NCBI RefSeq assembly: GCF_026723765.1
Contig: NZ_CP113524.1
Coordinates: forward strand, 977,001-1,041,000
DNA from: Lacrimispora xylanolytica
Lineage (GTDB): Bacteria > Bacillota > Clostridia > Lachnospirales > Lachnospiraceae
DNA: 64,000 nucleotides
Direction: 5' to 3'
The notes under the pieces are model-generated. The model did not search any database and was not told the origin of the DNA. It saw nothing but the letters and a program-made list of their open reading frames with translations. The translations under genes were made by a program, and so were the position numbers. Below are positions 34,177-42,785 of this stretch, piece after piece; position 1 is the first letter of the stretch; each line of letters starts with the position of its first letter.

Positions 34177-34326
34177 ATGAGTATGCGTAATGAAAAAGTA
34201 AAGAACTATCATGATAGAAAAGACAGGCCATTAAACTGGGTGATTAATGCAGTGGGTAAATGGATCGCTGCGGAGGAGTACTGGGATATTACAGGGGAAG
34301 AATTCAAAAAGAAAGTTGAGGAATAA
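34177..34326 (+). CDS. XkdX-like small protein
   Basis: 49 residues; ATG at 34177 is six bases after GGAGG. The segment VGKWIAAEEYWDITGEEFKKK matches the core of XkdX-type proteins (about 45 residues, V..G.I..EEY.EITGE), found after the tail fibre genes in PBSX-like loci. Too short for routine ORF calling. It precedes the holin by four bases. Confidence 0.7.
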   Translation: MSMRNEKVKNYHDRKDRPLNWVINAVGKWIAAEEYWDITGEEFKKKVEE

Positions 34327-34330
34327 GCGT

Positions 34331-34750
34331 TTGAAAAACATAATATGCACAACAACAGGCCTAACAGGCAGCATCATAGCATCACTATTCGGAGGGTGGG
34401 ACACAGGTATCGCAACACTAATCCTTTTCATGGGCATCGATTTTCTCTCCGGTTTAGCAGTCGCCGGAATATTTAAAAACAGCAGTAAAACAGAAACCGG
34501 CGCATTGGAATCGAGAGCTGGCTGGAAGGGGCTTTGCAGAAAAAGCATGACTCTGCTCTTTGTCCTGATCGCCCATCGTCTCGACCTATCCATCGGGACA
34601 AACTACATAAGAGATACCGTAGTCATTGGCTTTATGGCAAACGAATTAATATCCATCGTGGAAAATGCAGGCCTAATGGGTCTGCCGCTCCCAGCCGTAT
34701 TATCCAAGGCTATCGATATCCTAAACCAGAAATCAGAACCATCAAAATAA
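34331..34750 (+). CDS. phage/toxin-secretion-type holin
   Basis: 139 residues from TTG 34331 with GAGGAA seven bases upstream. Several membrane spans, the motif GGWDTGIATLILFMGIDFLSGLA, a KSMTLLFVLIAHRLDL span and FMANELISIVENAGLMG, matching the phage_holin_4 / TcdE-type holins. It would permeabilise the membrane so that the amidase can reach the wall and release tail particles. An ATG-started longer frame from 34247 overlaps the XkdX-like gene and is rejected. Confidence 0.87.
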   Translation: MKNIICTTTGLTGSIIASLFGGWDTGIATLILFMGIDFLSGLAVAGIFKNSSKTETGALESRAGWKGLCRKSMTLLFVLIAHRLDLSIGTNYIRDTVVIGFMANELISIVENAGLMGLPLPAVLSKAIDILNQKSEPSK

Positions 34751-34808
34751 CATCGCTATTACCATCACTCTAGCCAGCCCACCCACCAATCCCCACCCGG
34801 GACATTCT

Positions 34809-34858
34809 ACCTTGCCCTTTCATATCATAAAATGTAATAGATATAGAAAGGACAAGGT
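34809..34858 (+). promoter_or_regulatory. stem-loop sequestering the ribosome site of the 51-residue ORF
   Basis: ACCTTG-c-CCTTTC-a-TATC (34809-34826) pairs with GATA-ta-GAAAGG-a-CAAGGT (34840-34858), 16 base pairs with small internal mismatches. The ribosome site AAGGTGA of the ORF at 34866 starts inside the 3' arm. Confidence 0.55.
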
Positions 34859-34865
34859 GAAGGGT

Positions 34866-35021
34866 ATGGTAAAAAGCGAAGCAACGAAAGATATGTCGCG
34901 TCTGGAGCTCATAGGAATCCAGGAAAACCTGGAGGATGCCGATTACACAGAAATCAAACGTTTCCGGGAATCCTTTGACCCGGATGATATGGGTTTTTCA
35001 GGCAGAAGGGAAGGAATCTAA
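34866..35021 (+). CDS. 51-residue protein of the lysis module
   Basis: Starts at ATG 34866 (MVKSEATKDMSRLELIG) six bases after AAGGTGA; no hydrophobic segment, highly charged (IQENLEDADYTEIKRFRESFDPDDMGF). It lies between holin and amidase genes and stops one base before the amidase ATG, so translation is coupled. No family recognised; a lysis-timing or antiholin-like role is only a guess from position. Confidence 0.6.
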   Translation: MVKSEATKDMSRLELIGIQENLEDADYTEIKRFRESFDPDDMGFSGRREGI

Positions 35022-35022
35022 T

Positions 35023-35856
35023 ATGGAAATCCATCAATTGTTAACACCATATAACTATTCAAACGGCGAGATCAGCCGTATTAAATATATCGTAATCCAT
35101 TATGTAGGAGCCCTTGGCGGAGCAGAAGCCAACTGTAAATACTATGCCTCACAATATATTGGAGCCAGCGCCCATTATTTTGTAGGCTTTAGCGGTGAAA
35201 TCTGGCAGTCCGTAGAAGACAAAAACATTGCTTGGCATTGCGGTGCCAAAACCTACAAACACCCGGAATGCCGTAACAGCAATAGCCTGGGAATCGAGCT
35301 GTGTGTCAGAAACAAAGGCGTACAGTCAGATACCAGCCGCGATTGGTATTTTGAAGATGCAACGGTAAGAGAAGCTCAGAAGCTTACTAAAATGCTGATG
35401 GAAAAATACGGAGTCCAGGAAGATCATATTATTCGCCACTACGACGTCACCGGAAAAATCTGCCCCAATCCTTATGTATATAACCACACCAAACATACCT
35501 GGCAGGACTTTAAAAACAGTCTGGTAACAGCAGCTGAAATAAAGTCAGGCTGGGTAGAAGATGAAAACGGATGGAAATTCTATCTGGGAGATACAGGCAA
35601 CCCTGTAAGAAACGACTGGTACAAAGACGGTGAAAAATGGTACTGGTTTGATGACGCAGGCTATATGGTAAAAGACACCTGGAAAACCGGTTCTGATGGA
35701 AAATGGTACTACCTGACCAGTGACGGGTCCATGGCAAAAGATCAGTGGGTCATTTGGAAAGATGAGCTATATCGGGCCACAGAAGACGGTAGTATGCTGG
35801 AAGGAACCATTTCCTTAAGTACTGATGACAAAGGTGCATTAAAAATAGAATCATGA
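35023..35856 (+). CDS. N-acetylmuramoyl-L-alanine amidase with wall-binding repeats (endolysin)
   Basis: 277 residues. Residues ~15-165 are an Amidase_2 (PGRP-like) zinc amidase: IVIHYVG (metal His), HYFVG, WHCGA, GIELC and HYDVTGKICPNP. The C-terminal ~90 residues hold three ~20-residue choline-binding-type repeats (GWKFYLGDTGNPVRNDWYKDG, KWYWFDDAGYMVKDTWKTG, KWYYLTSDGSMAKDQWV). It would cut the amide bond between glycan and peptide and release particles from the producer. ATG 35023 follows AAGGAATCTAAT. No signal peptide, so holin-dependent. Confidence 0.95.
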   Translation: MEIHQLLTPYNYSNGEISRIKYIVIHYVGALGGAEANCKYYASQYIGASAHYFVGFSGEIWQSVEDKNIAWHCGAKTYKHPECRNSNSLGIELCVRNKGVQSDTSRDWYFEDATVREAQKLTKMLMEKYGVQEDHIIRHYDVTGKICPNPYVYNHTKHTWQDFKNSLVTAAEIKSGWVEDENGWKFYLGDTGNPVRNDWYKDGEKWYWFDDAGYMVKDTWKTGSDGKWYYLTSDGSMAKDQWVIWKDELYRATEDGSMLEGTISLSTDDKGALKIES

Positions 35857-36015
35857 ATTGCAAAGATACGCAGATGTACTCTCGCATATAAATAATTCAA
35901 AAGATAATTCTAAAGAATAATTTATATTTCATGGATACGGTTATATAAAAAATGAGTATAACAATAAAAGATAATATAGATGATAAAAAATAAATTTCAT
36001 CAACACTATATACAA
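35857..36015. other. AT-rich spacer after the amidase gene
   Basis: Right border zone of the phage-derived locus. Nothing coding is seen. It is AT-rich with stretches like TAATTTATATTTCATGG and runs into the structured element at 36016. Confidence 0.5.
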
Positions 36016-36096
36016 AAGGCGGGAGTCTGATTTGGAATCACTCCCCCTGTCAAGTGAGCAGGGGGAGCAGATATCTAAAACAGCCCCGCCTATTTT
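36016..36096 (+). terminator. two-stem structured terminator after the lysis genes
   Basis: Outer stem AGGCGGG (36017-36023) with CCCGCCT (36085-36091), followed by ATTTTAATT; inner perfect stem CTCCCCCTG (36041-36049) with CAGGGGGAG (36059-36067). It probably ends the tail operon; the two-stem shape could also be a small RNA. Confidence 0.6.
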
Positions 36097-36141
36097 AATT
36101 CCTCAATTAAATAGAATCAAAAAAAGAAAATAAACCACAAC

Positions 36142-36177
36142 AAAAAATCCCACTCAGCGGGTTAGTCTGAATGGGAT
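36142..36177 (-). terminator. terminator of rpsT
   Basis: Read leftward, ATCCCATTCAG and CTGAGTGGGAT form an 11-bp stem with one G-U, followed by TTTTTT. Confidence 0.88.
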
Positions 36178-36195
36178 CACGTACTATTCTATAAT

Positions 36196-36459
36196 TTAAG
36201 CCATTGCGTTAACAGCTTTAGAGATTCTGGATACTTTTCTGGAAGCGTTGTTCTTATGATAAACGCCTTTAGTTGTAGCCTTGTCGATCTCTGTGATAGC
36301 GCTGATTAAAGATGCCTGGGCAGCAGCCTTGTCACCGGCAATAATAGCAGCGTCTACCTTCTTAATAGATGTCTTCACTTTGGATCTGATCGCTTTGTTT
36401 CTTGCAGCCTTAGTCTCGTTAACTAAGATTCTTTTTTTTGCAGATTTAATGTTAGCCAA
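36196..36459 (-). CDS. rpsT: 30S ribosomal protein S20
   Basis: 87-residue basic, helical protein binding 16S rRNA, starting MANIKSAKKRI with TTG as start codon at 36459; a perfect GGAGGTG lies six bases upstream, so the in-frame ATG 15 bases earlier is rejected. A non-ATG start is also known for E. coli rpsT, where it serves autoregulation. Oriented against the flanking genes, as in Bacillus between holA/yqzM and gpr. Confidence 0.96.
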   Translation of the reverse strand: MANIKSAKKRILVNETKAARNKAIRSKVKTSIKKVDAAIIAGDKAAAQASLISAITEIDKATTKGVYHKNNASRKVSRISKAVNAMA

Positions 36460-36549
36460 TCTGTACACCTCCAATATACTGATATATGATTATTCTTTGT
36501 TTTGCATCAAAGTCTGGACACGGACAGTTCAATGTAAACATACCTTTGT

Positions 36550-36578
36550 ATTCTAACGAATTTCGTCCCATATGTCAA
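36550..36578 (-). promoter_or_regulatory. promoter of rpsT
   Basis: On the minus strand TTGACA (36573-36578), 17-base spacer, TAGAAT (36550-36555). The leader to the TTG start is about 85 bases. Confidence 0.8.
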
Positions 36579-36636
36579 TACATAATTCCTGCTTTTTTGC
36601 AGAAAATACCCTATAAAAGCTGGAAAGGAGGAAAAA

Positions 36637-37614
36637 ATGGAAAACACATTTGAAGTGCGCACAGACCTCGCGGTGGAGGAGAAGGAAAGCTTTCCTGGTG
36701 ACGGCGGAGAAATATCCGGCGTTTCTTTGCGGGAATGGCACAGATCCGGCAGCCGAATTAAAATGACAGAGGTAAAAATTTTAGACAAAAAAGGCGAAAA
36801 AGCAATGGGAAAGCCCATTGGCACCTACATTACTCTGGAGGCAGACGAGCTCTCCATGAAAGATGAAGATTATCACAGGGAGGTGTCCGAGGAGCTGGCC
36901 TCTCAAATCGAACATCTTCTGGAGGGGAAAAAATACAGGAAACCAGATTTTCATGTCCTGGTAGCAGGACTTGGAAATTCTTCCGTAACACCAGATTCCT
37001 TAGGACCAAGAGTTCTTAATAATCTGCAGGTAACAAGACATTTGAAGGTCCAGTATGGTGATGAATTTCTAAAAGGAAGAAGCATGCCGATCATCAGCGG
37101 CATTGTACCAGGCGTTATGGCTCAAACGGGCATGGAAAGTGCTGAGATATTAAAAGGAATCATCAAAGAGACAAAACCCGATTTAATTATTGCCATTGAT
37201 GCCCTGGCAGCCAGGAGCGTCAAACGCCTTGGAACCACCATACAGCTTACGGACACAGGCATTCATCCTGGCTCTGGAGTTGGTAATCACAGGCACAGCC
37301 TGACGAAAGACAGCCTTGGTATCCCAGTCATGGCAATCGGTGTTCCTACAGTCGTGGGAGCCGCAGCCATTGTTCACGATACCGTCTCCGCAATGATCGG
37401 AGCATTATCAGAAAGCATGGAAACAAAGGGCATGGGAGATTTTATAGGAAAGTTAAGCTCCGATGAACAATATAATCTCATTAAAGAGCTGCTGGAACCA
37501 GAATTTGGCCCACTTTATGTAACACCGCCTGACATTGATGAAACAGTCAAGGAACTGAGCTTTACCATTTCAGAAGGAATCCATCTGGCATTTTTGGGAC
37601 AGGAAGATTCGTAG
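36637..37614 (+). CDS. gpr: germination protease
   Basis: 325 residues. GPR is made as a zymogen in the forespore and degrades small acid-soluble proteins on germination. Recognised from the N-terminal EVRTDLAVE, VAGLGNSSVTPDSLGPRV, IAIDALAARSVKRLGTTIQLTDTGIHPGSGVGN and IGVPTVVGAAA. GGAAAGGAGG precedes the ATG. Next to spoIIP, the usual pair. Confidence 0.96.
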   Translation: MENTFEVRTDLAVEEKESFPGDGGEISGVSLREWHRSGSRIKMTEVKILDKKGEKAMGKPIGTYITLEADELSMKDEDYHREVSEELASQIEHLLEGKKYRKPDFHVLVAGLGNSSVTPDSLGPRVLNNLQVTRHLKVQYGDEFLKGRSMPIISGIVPGVMAQTGMESAEILKGIIKETKPDLIIAIDALAARSVKRLGTTIQLTDTGIHPGSGVGNHRHSLTKDSLGIPVMAIGVPTVVGAAAIVHDTVSAMIGALSESMETKGMGDFIGKLSSDEQYNLIKELLEPEFGPLYVTPPDIDETVKELSFTISEGIHLAFLGQEDS

Positions 37615-37669
37615 TAAAAGCCAGGCTTTCTGCATAGGATATTAAGAATGATAATGCAGGAAGGCGGCT

Positions 37670-39079
37670 ATGAATAGAAGAAACAGTTTCCTAAACCGGA
37701 TAATCAAAAACATGATGATCGCAGTAATCTTAATTCTGGCTGTTTTCTTAGGCATAAAAGAAGCTGCCGAAGTTGGAAAAAAGGCAGATTTAAGTAAAGC
37801 AGAGTCGCTGGTAAAAGAGGGCGCTGGCTTTGGTGTCTCCTATATCTGGAGACACCAGTATCCTGCGGTCGTGTGGGACGAAGAAAATAGTAATGGCAGT
37901 TTAGATAAAAAAAATGAATCCATAGGAAGTGCGCTGTTTCATTTTTTAGTTAGCCAGTCTCCTCTTTACCGCTACTCCGGTGATACGAAAAAGGGAGACA
38001 TTGACTATGAAGAAGCGGATCCATCCTATCGAGGCTATATAGAAAGCAGTAAATTTTATGAAGAGCATGGTTTTCTTCTTTATGACGGAGGAGAGGAAAG
38101 TGGAGAAGACGGATCTGTAAATCCCGGAATCCCGGCTGCCAATGCAGGAGGAGAACATGCAAATGCAGGTGATAACAGTGGAGGAGCTGATCAGGCAGCC
38201 GCTTCCCAGGAACCAGCTGGAAACACTGGTCCGGTGAAGGAGCATAACTCTTCGGTAACGAAAAATGACACATTAACCTGCGCTTCCAGCAGCATCTGGC
38301 CCATTGTAGGAACTACATATTTAAAAGAACAGCTGGTTGATTATGATTATATGATGAAGCATTTTTATAGCGTTCATACTTCCACCACGGCAGGCAGGGA
38401 CTTAATGAAGGCCGATCAATTCCTGGCAGAGGATTTTACCTTAAAGGGGGGGAATGACAAACCCCAGATTCTCATCTATCACACCCATTCCCAAGAGGAA
38501 TATGCGGACCATGGGCCATCAAAACCAGATGCAACGGTTGTGGGGCTAGGCAACTATTTAACAAAGCTTCTCACAGATAAGGGTTATAATGTCATTCACG
38601 ATACCACAGTCTACGATTTGCAAAATGGAAAACTGGACCGAAATAAAGCCTATACCTATGCCCTGGACGGAATCACAGGAATCCTTCAGAAAAATCCTTC
38701 TATAGAAGTGGTTCTCGATGTTCACAGAGATGGAGTAAATGAAAGCCTTCATATGGTCAATCAGGTCAATGGAAAGCCCACAGCTCCCCTGATGTTCTTT
38801 AACGGTGTCAGCCAGACGCCGGAAGGCCCAATCGAATACCTGGCAAACCCATATCGGGAACAAAATCTGGCTTTCAGCTTCCAGATGCAGCTGGATGCAG
38901 CCGCTTATTTTCCAAATCTAACAAGAAAGATATACATAAAGGGACTTCGCTATAACCAGCATTTAAGGGCAAGGTCTGCGTTAATAGAAGTAGGGGCCCA
39001 GACTAATACATATCAGGAAGCCCTAAATGCCATGGACCCATTAGCAGAAATTTTGGATATGGTACTACAGGGAAACTAG
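37670..39079 (+). CDS. spoIIP: stage II sporulation protein P
   Basis: 469 residues; one membrane span near residues 15-32, a variable Gly/Asn/Ser/Ala-rich linker (residues ~130-190, EESGEDGSVNPGIPAANAGG), and a C-terminal amidase/endopeptidase domain with ILIYHTHSQEEY, VLDVHRDG and RSALIEVGAQTNT, the zinc-site motifs of the family. With SpoIID and SpoIIM it drives engulfment. ATG follows AGGAAGGCGG. Confidence 0.94.
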   Translation: MNRRNSFLNRIIKNMMIAVILILAVFLGIKEAAEVGKKADLSKAESLVKEGAGFGVSYIWRHQYPAVVWDEENSNGSLDKKNESIGSALFHFLVSQSPLYRYSGDTKKGDIDYEEADPSYRGYIESSKFYEEHGFLLYDGGEESGEDGSVNPGIPAANAGGEHANAGDNSGGADQAAASQEPAGNTGPVKEHNSSVTKNDTLTCASSSIWPIVGTTYLKEQLVDYDYMMKHFYSVHTSTTAGRDLMKADQFLAEDFTLKGGNDKPQILIYHTHSQEEYADHGPSKPDATVVGLGNYLTKLLTDKGYNVIHDTTVYDLQNGKLDRNKAYTYALDGITGILQKNPSIEVVLDVHRDGVNESLHMVNQVNGKPTAPLMFFNGVSQTPEGPIEYLANPYREQNLAFSFQMQLDAAAYFPNLTRKIYIKGLRYNQHLRARSALIEVGAQTNTYQEALNAMDPLAEILDMVLQGN

Positions 39080-39098
39080 AATATGGAATAAATATGGT

Positions 39099-39140
39099 AA
39101 GGCCGGAAATCTGTATTCTATCAGGTTTCCGGCCTTTTTA
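39099..39140 (+). terminator. terminator after spoIIP
   Basis: AAGGCCGGAAA (39099-39109) pairs with TTTCCGGCCTT, followed by TTTT. Confidence 0.92.
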
Positions 39141-39316
39141 TAATCGCTGATTTATGACATTTCTATCTGAAAATTAAGATGCCAAAATTTTGGCTATTTC
39201 ATTTGTAAATAATAATTGCACTTGAAAATGGGATATGTTACCATAATCTTATGGAACAATCGTGTCACTGCGAGGGTGTTGGCCTTCCATCACTACATAG
39301 ATGGGAGGTGGTGCGT

Positions 39317-39400
39317 ATGAAATATGACTTTAAAGACATTATGGCTTTTGGTTCTTTCATTTTAGCATTGCTTACCTTTATTTTTTATAATTGTAAGTAG
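39317..39400 (+). CDS. 27-residue hydrophobic peptide, putative holin-like type I toxin
   Basis: ATG at 39317 preceded by GGAGGTGG; sequence begins MKYDFKDIMAFGSFILALLT and ends YNCK: short polar start, a single membrane segment, basic end, like the putative holin-like toxins of the TxpA/BsrG-type type I systems. A convergent antisense RNA is predicted over its 3' region. Sequence-based family match is from memory and weak owing to length. Confidence 0.6.
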   Translation: MKYDFKDIMAFGSFILALLTFIFYNCK

Positions 39401-39431
39401 AGTTTTTCAAAAAGTCCTGGTAACAGGCAAA

Positions 39432-39526
39432 GAAAAACCACCCTTGTAAACTTTGCCGAGTCATAAGGATGGGATTTCTATTCTTCGTATTTGGTCAACC
39501 CCTTGTGTTGGGGCGGTTGTTCCTTT
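39432..39526 (-). ncRNA. predicted antisense RNA to the toxin mRNA (RatA-like)
   Basis: A minus-strand promoter, TTGCAA (39556-39561), 17 bases, TAGAAT (39533-39538), would start transcription near 39526. A leftward hairpin, with CCATCCTT and AAGGGTGG arms between about 39434 and 39477, is followed by TTTTT. The ~95-base RNA is complementary to the 3' part of the toxin mRNA. Confidence 0.5.
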
Positions 39527-39527
39527 A
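39496..39527 (+). terminator. terminator of the toxin mRNA
   Basis: CAACCCC and GGGGCGGTTG arms with a 7-base loop, then TTCCTTT; located 96 bases after the toxin stop, overlapping the start of the predicted antisense RNA. Confidence 0.5.
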
Positions 39528-39532
39528 CTATT

Positions 39533-39561
39533 ATTCTAATACATAATTATTGTATTTGCAA
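39533..39561 (-). promoter_or_regulatory. promoter of the antisense RNA
   Basis: TTGCAA-17-TAGAAT on the minus strand, good sigma-A match. Confidence 0.55.
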
Positions 39562-39571
39562 GCGAAAATAG

Positions 39572-39766
39572 TGGTATGATGTGTATACAAACAATCGTCC
39601 TTATTTTTCCAAGGGAATTGCAGGGTGTTTCAATGCTTTCACAGTGGACAATCCGTGATTTTAATGGTATATTTTTAAGGATATCATAGGTTTTAGGCGG
39701 TTTGACTCTTAAATCATTAAGAGCGCCGGGACCAGACAGAAACATCAGAAAAGAGGAGTTTACTTT
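39572..39766 (+). promoter_or_regulatory. leader of lepA with extended -10 promoter
   Basis: TGGTATGAT (39572-39580) is an extended -10 element with TTGTAT 19 bases upstream. The ~185-base leader contains CTCTTAA/TTAAGAG (39706-39723) as a perfect hairpin and GAGGAG before the lepA start. Nothing coding is seen. Confidence 0.4.
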
Positions 39767-41581
39767 ATGGCAGCTGCCCAGCAGAATAAGATTCGCAATT
39801 TTTGTATAATCGCTCATATTGATCACGGGAAGTCAACCCTTGCAGACAGAATTATAGAGAAAACCGGACTGCTCACCAGCAGAGAGATGCAGGCTCAGGT
39901 CCTTGACAACATGGATTTGGAACGAGAGAGAGGAATCACCATCAAGGCCCAGTCCGTTCGTACCGTATACAAAGCTAAAGATGGAGAAGAGTACGTTTTT
40001 AACATGATTGACACACCAGGTCATGTGGATTTCAACTACGAGGTCTCCAGAAGCCTTGCGGCCTGTGACGGCGCAATTTTAGTCGTAGATGCATCCCAGG
40101 GAATAGAAGCCCAGACCCTTGCCAATGTATATATGGCTCTGGACCATGACTTAGATGTGTTCCCTGTCCTTAATAAAATTGACCTTCCAAGCGCAGACCC
40201 GGAACGTGTCGTACAGGAAATCGAAGATGTCATCGGCATAGAAGCTCATGACGCACCCCGCATTTCTGCAAAAACAGGACTGAATGTGGAAGATGTTCTG
40301 GAAGCGATTGTTGAAAAGATTCCTGCCCCCGAGGGAGATCCGGAGGCACCTTTAAGAGCCCTGATTTTTGACTCTTTATATGATTCTTATAAAGGAGTCA
40401 TCGTATTCTTCCGAGTAAAAGAAGGAACCGTTAAAAAAGGCGATAAAGTACGCATGATGGCTACAGGAGCCGTGGAAGACGTGGTTGAGGTAGGATATTT
40501 TGGTGCCGGACAGTTTATTCCATGTGACCAGTTAAGCGCAGGCATGGTAGGTTATCTCACCGCCAGCATTAAGAATGTAAAAGACACTGCAGTAGGTGAT
40601 ACCATCACTCATGCGGCAAGACCTTGTACTGAGGCGCTTCCGGGATATAAAAAAGTAACCTCCATGGTTTATTGCGGTTTATACCCTGCAGACGGTGCCC
40701 GTTATAATGACCTTCGTGAGGCACTGGAAAAGCTTCAGCTAAATGATGCATCTCTTTTCTTTGAGCCAGAGACATCTCTTGCCCTTGGATTTGGTTTTCG
40801 ATGCGGATTTTTAGGACTGCTTCATCTGGAGGTAATTCAGGAACGTCTGGAACGGGAATATAACCTAGACCTTGTAACCACAGCCCCAGGCGTAGTTTAC
40901 CGGGTTTATAAAAGAAATGGGGAGAAGCTGGAGCTTACAAACCCATCAAACCTTCCGGATCCAACCGAAATCGATTATATGGAAGAGCCCATTGTCAGCG
41001 CAGAAATCATGGTGACCACAGAATTCGTTGGAGCCATTATGTCACTTTGTCAGGAACGCCGCGGGGTCTACCTTGGCATGGAATATATGGAGACTACAAG
41101 AGCTTTATTAAAATATGAACTACCATTAAATGAAATCATTTACGATTTCTTTGACGCATTAAAGTCCCGTTCCAAAGGTTACGCTTCCTTTGATTATGAA
41201 TTAAAGGGCTATGAGCGTTCTGAGCTAGTGAAGCTGGACATTTTAGTCAACAAAGAAGAAGTAGATGCTCTTTCCTTTATTGTTCATGCAGAATCAGCCT
41301 ACGATAGAGGCAGAAGAATGTGTGAGAAGTTAAAAGATGAGATACCAAGACAGCTTTTTGAAATTCCCATTCAGGCTGCTATCGGCGGTAAGATCATAGC
41401 CCGCGAGACCGTTAAGGCCATGCGAAAAGACGTTCTTGCCAAATGCTATGGCGGTGATATTTCACGTAAGAAAAAACTTCTGGAAAAACAGAAAGAAGGT
41501 AAAAAACGTATGCGCCAGGTCGGTAACGTTGAGATACCGCAGAAGGCATTTATGAGCGTACTAAAATTAGATGATGAATAA
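39767..41581 (+). CDS. lepA: elongation factor 4 (LepA)
   Basis: 604-residue ribosome-associated GTPase that back-translocates or aids assembly under ionic stress. G1 [14 protein letters not shown]2 [11 protein letters not shown]3 DTPGHVDF, G4 NKID, and the LepA-specific C-terminus [29 protein letters not shown] 39767 with GAGGAG upstream. Overlaps hemW by 11 bases. Conserved neighbour order spoIIP-lepA-hemW-hrcA. Confidence 0.98.
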   Translation: MAAAQQNKIRNFCIIAHIDHGKSTLADRIIEKTGLLTSREMQAQVLDNMDLERERGITIKAQSVRTVYKAKDGEEYVFNMIDTPGHVDFNYEVSRSLAACDGAILVVDASQGIEAQTLANVYMALDHDLDVFPVLNKIDLPSADPERVVQEIEDVIGIEAHDAPRISAKTGLNVEDVLEAIVEKIPAPEGDPEAPLRALIFDSLYDSYKGVIVFFRVKEGTVKKGDKVRMMATGAVEDVVEVGYFGAGQFIPCDQLSAGMVGYLTASIKNVKDTAVGDTITHAARPCTEALPGYKKVTSMVYCGLYPADGARYNDLREALEKLQLNDASLFFEPETSLALGFGFRCGFLGLLHLEVIQERLEREYNLDLVTTAPGVVYRVYKRNGEKLELTNPSNLPDPTEIDYMEEPIVSAEIMVTTEFVGAIMSLCQERRGVYLGMEYMETTRALLKYELPLNEIIYDFFDALKSRSKGYASFDYELKGYERSELVKLDILVNKEEVDALSFIVHAESAYDRGRRMCEKLKDEIPRQLFEIPIQAAIGGKIIARETVKAMRKDVLAKCYGGDISRKKKLLEKQKEGKKRMRQVGNVEIPQKAFMSVLKLDDE

Positions 41582-42785
41582 AAAAAGTTTGGAGATTTAC
41601 GTGCATATCCCATTTTGCTCCCGCAAATGTGCGTACTGCGATTTTCTTTCCTTTCCGGGAAATGAACGGACACAGAGGGATTACACGGAGAAATTAATAG
41701 AAGAAATAGATTACCAGAGTGCCTTTGCGAAAGAATACCAGGTAGTCAGTGTATTCATAGGAGGAGGCACTCCTTCTATATTAAAGACAGAAGATATGGA
41801 AGCTGTCTTAAACGCCTTAAATAGCCATTTTGACATTCTTCCCGATGCAGAGATTACCATGGAGACCAATCCAGGCACCGTGACTCAGGAAGCGCTTTTA
41901 AGCTACCGCAAAGCCGGAGTCAACCGCATCAGCATGGGCCTTCAATCCGCAGATGACAAAGAGCTTCGTTATCTTGGCAGAATTCATACCTATGATGAGT
42001 TCTTAAAAAGCTTTCAGAGAGTGCGGATGGCAGGCTTTGATAACGTGAACGTGGATCTGATTTCAGCCATTCCAGGGCAAACGGTGGATTCCTGGAAGAA
42101 TACCTTAAAAAAGGTCACCATGTTAAAGCCGGAGCACATTTCTGCTTACAGCCTTATTATAGAAGAGGGGACTCCCTATTATGACAGATACGGCGATCAT
42201 GTGGAAATGGAAAGCTATTCCATGACAAAGGAAGAGCGGAAACGTCTGATGGCATTGCCGGACCTTCCTGATGAGGATTCGGAAAGGGAGATGTATTATC
42301 TCACCCAGGAATTCTTAATGGAGCAGGGATACGAACGGTACGAAATTTCCAATTACTCTAAAAAAGGGTATGAATGCCGCCACAACATTGGCTACTGGAC
42401 CGGAATTGAATACCTTGGTCTTGGACTTGGTGCATCTTCCTATATGAATGGCTGCCGCTTTCACAATACCACGGATTTAAGTGATTACCGCAATGCCAGC
42501 TTTGATCAGGACGAGGGATTTACCCAGGCACTGAGACAGGAATTGGAACGTCTTTCCATAGAGGAAAAGATGGAAGAGTACATGTTCCTGGGGCTTAGGC
42601 TGACCAATGGGGTATCTGCCCATGACTTTGTCAGTAATTTCGGTCAGAATATCCGTAATGTCTATGGTCAGGTGCTGGATAAGCTGGAGCGGGAGGGGCT
42701 GATGGAATTTAAAGATGGTTATTACAAACTGACTTCCCACGGAATTGATGTCAGCAATTATGCGATGAGTCAGTTCCTGTTATAA
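41571..42785 (+). CDS. hemW: heme chaperone HemW (radical SAM)
   Basis: 404 residues, related to coproporphyrinogen III dehydrogenase but acting as a heme-transfer protein. Radical SAM motif CSRKCAYC near residue 17, GGGTPS, and the HemW C-terminal domain with RHNIGYW. ATG codons at 41571 and 41574 lie inside the lepA stop region; either is possible. No hemN-type additional N-terminal cysteine is seen, in line with HemW. Confidence 0.93.
   Translation: MMNKKSLEIYVHIPFCSRKCAYCDFLSFPGNERTQRDYTEKLIEEIDYQSAFAKEYQVVSVFIGGGTPSILKTEDMEAVLNALNSHFDILPDAEITMETNPGTVTQEALLSYRKAGVNRISMGLQSADDKELRYLGRIHTYDEFLKSFQRVRMAGFDNVNVDLISAIPGQTVDSWKNTLKKVTMLKPEHISAYSLIIEEGTPYYDRYGDHVEMESYSMTKEERKRLMALPDLPDEDSEREMYYLTQEFLMEQGYERYEISNYSKKGYECRHNIGYWTGIEYLGLGLGASSYMNGCRFHNTTDLSDYRNASFDQDEGFTQALRQELERLSIEEKMEEYMFLGLRLTNGVSAHDFVSNFGQNIRNVYGQVLDKLEREGLMEFKDGYYKLTSHGIDVSNYAMSQFLL

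Noticed and set aside
34247-34330. Longer holin start
   Set aside because: Would overlap the XkdX-like gene; TTG 34331 has the better ribosome site and fits the family N-terminus.
20179-36195. attL/attR direct repeats flanking the phage-derived locus
   Set aside because: No convincing repeat pair was visible at the two borders, and no integrase is present.
39536-39826. 96-codon leftward frame over the lepA leader
   Set aside because: Overlaps the lepA start and predicted antisense promoter; no family resemblance.
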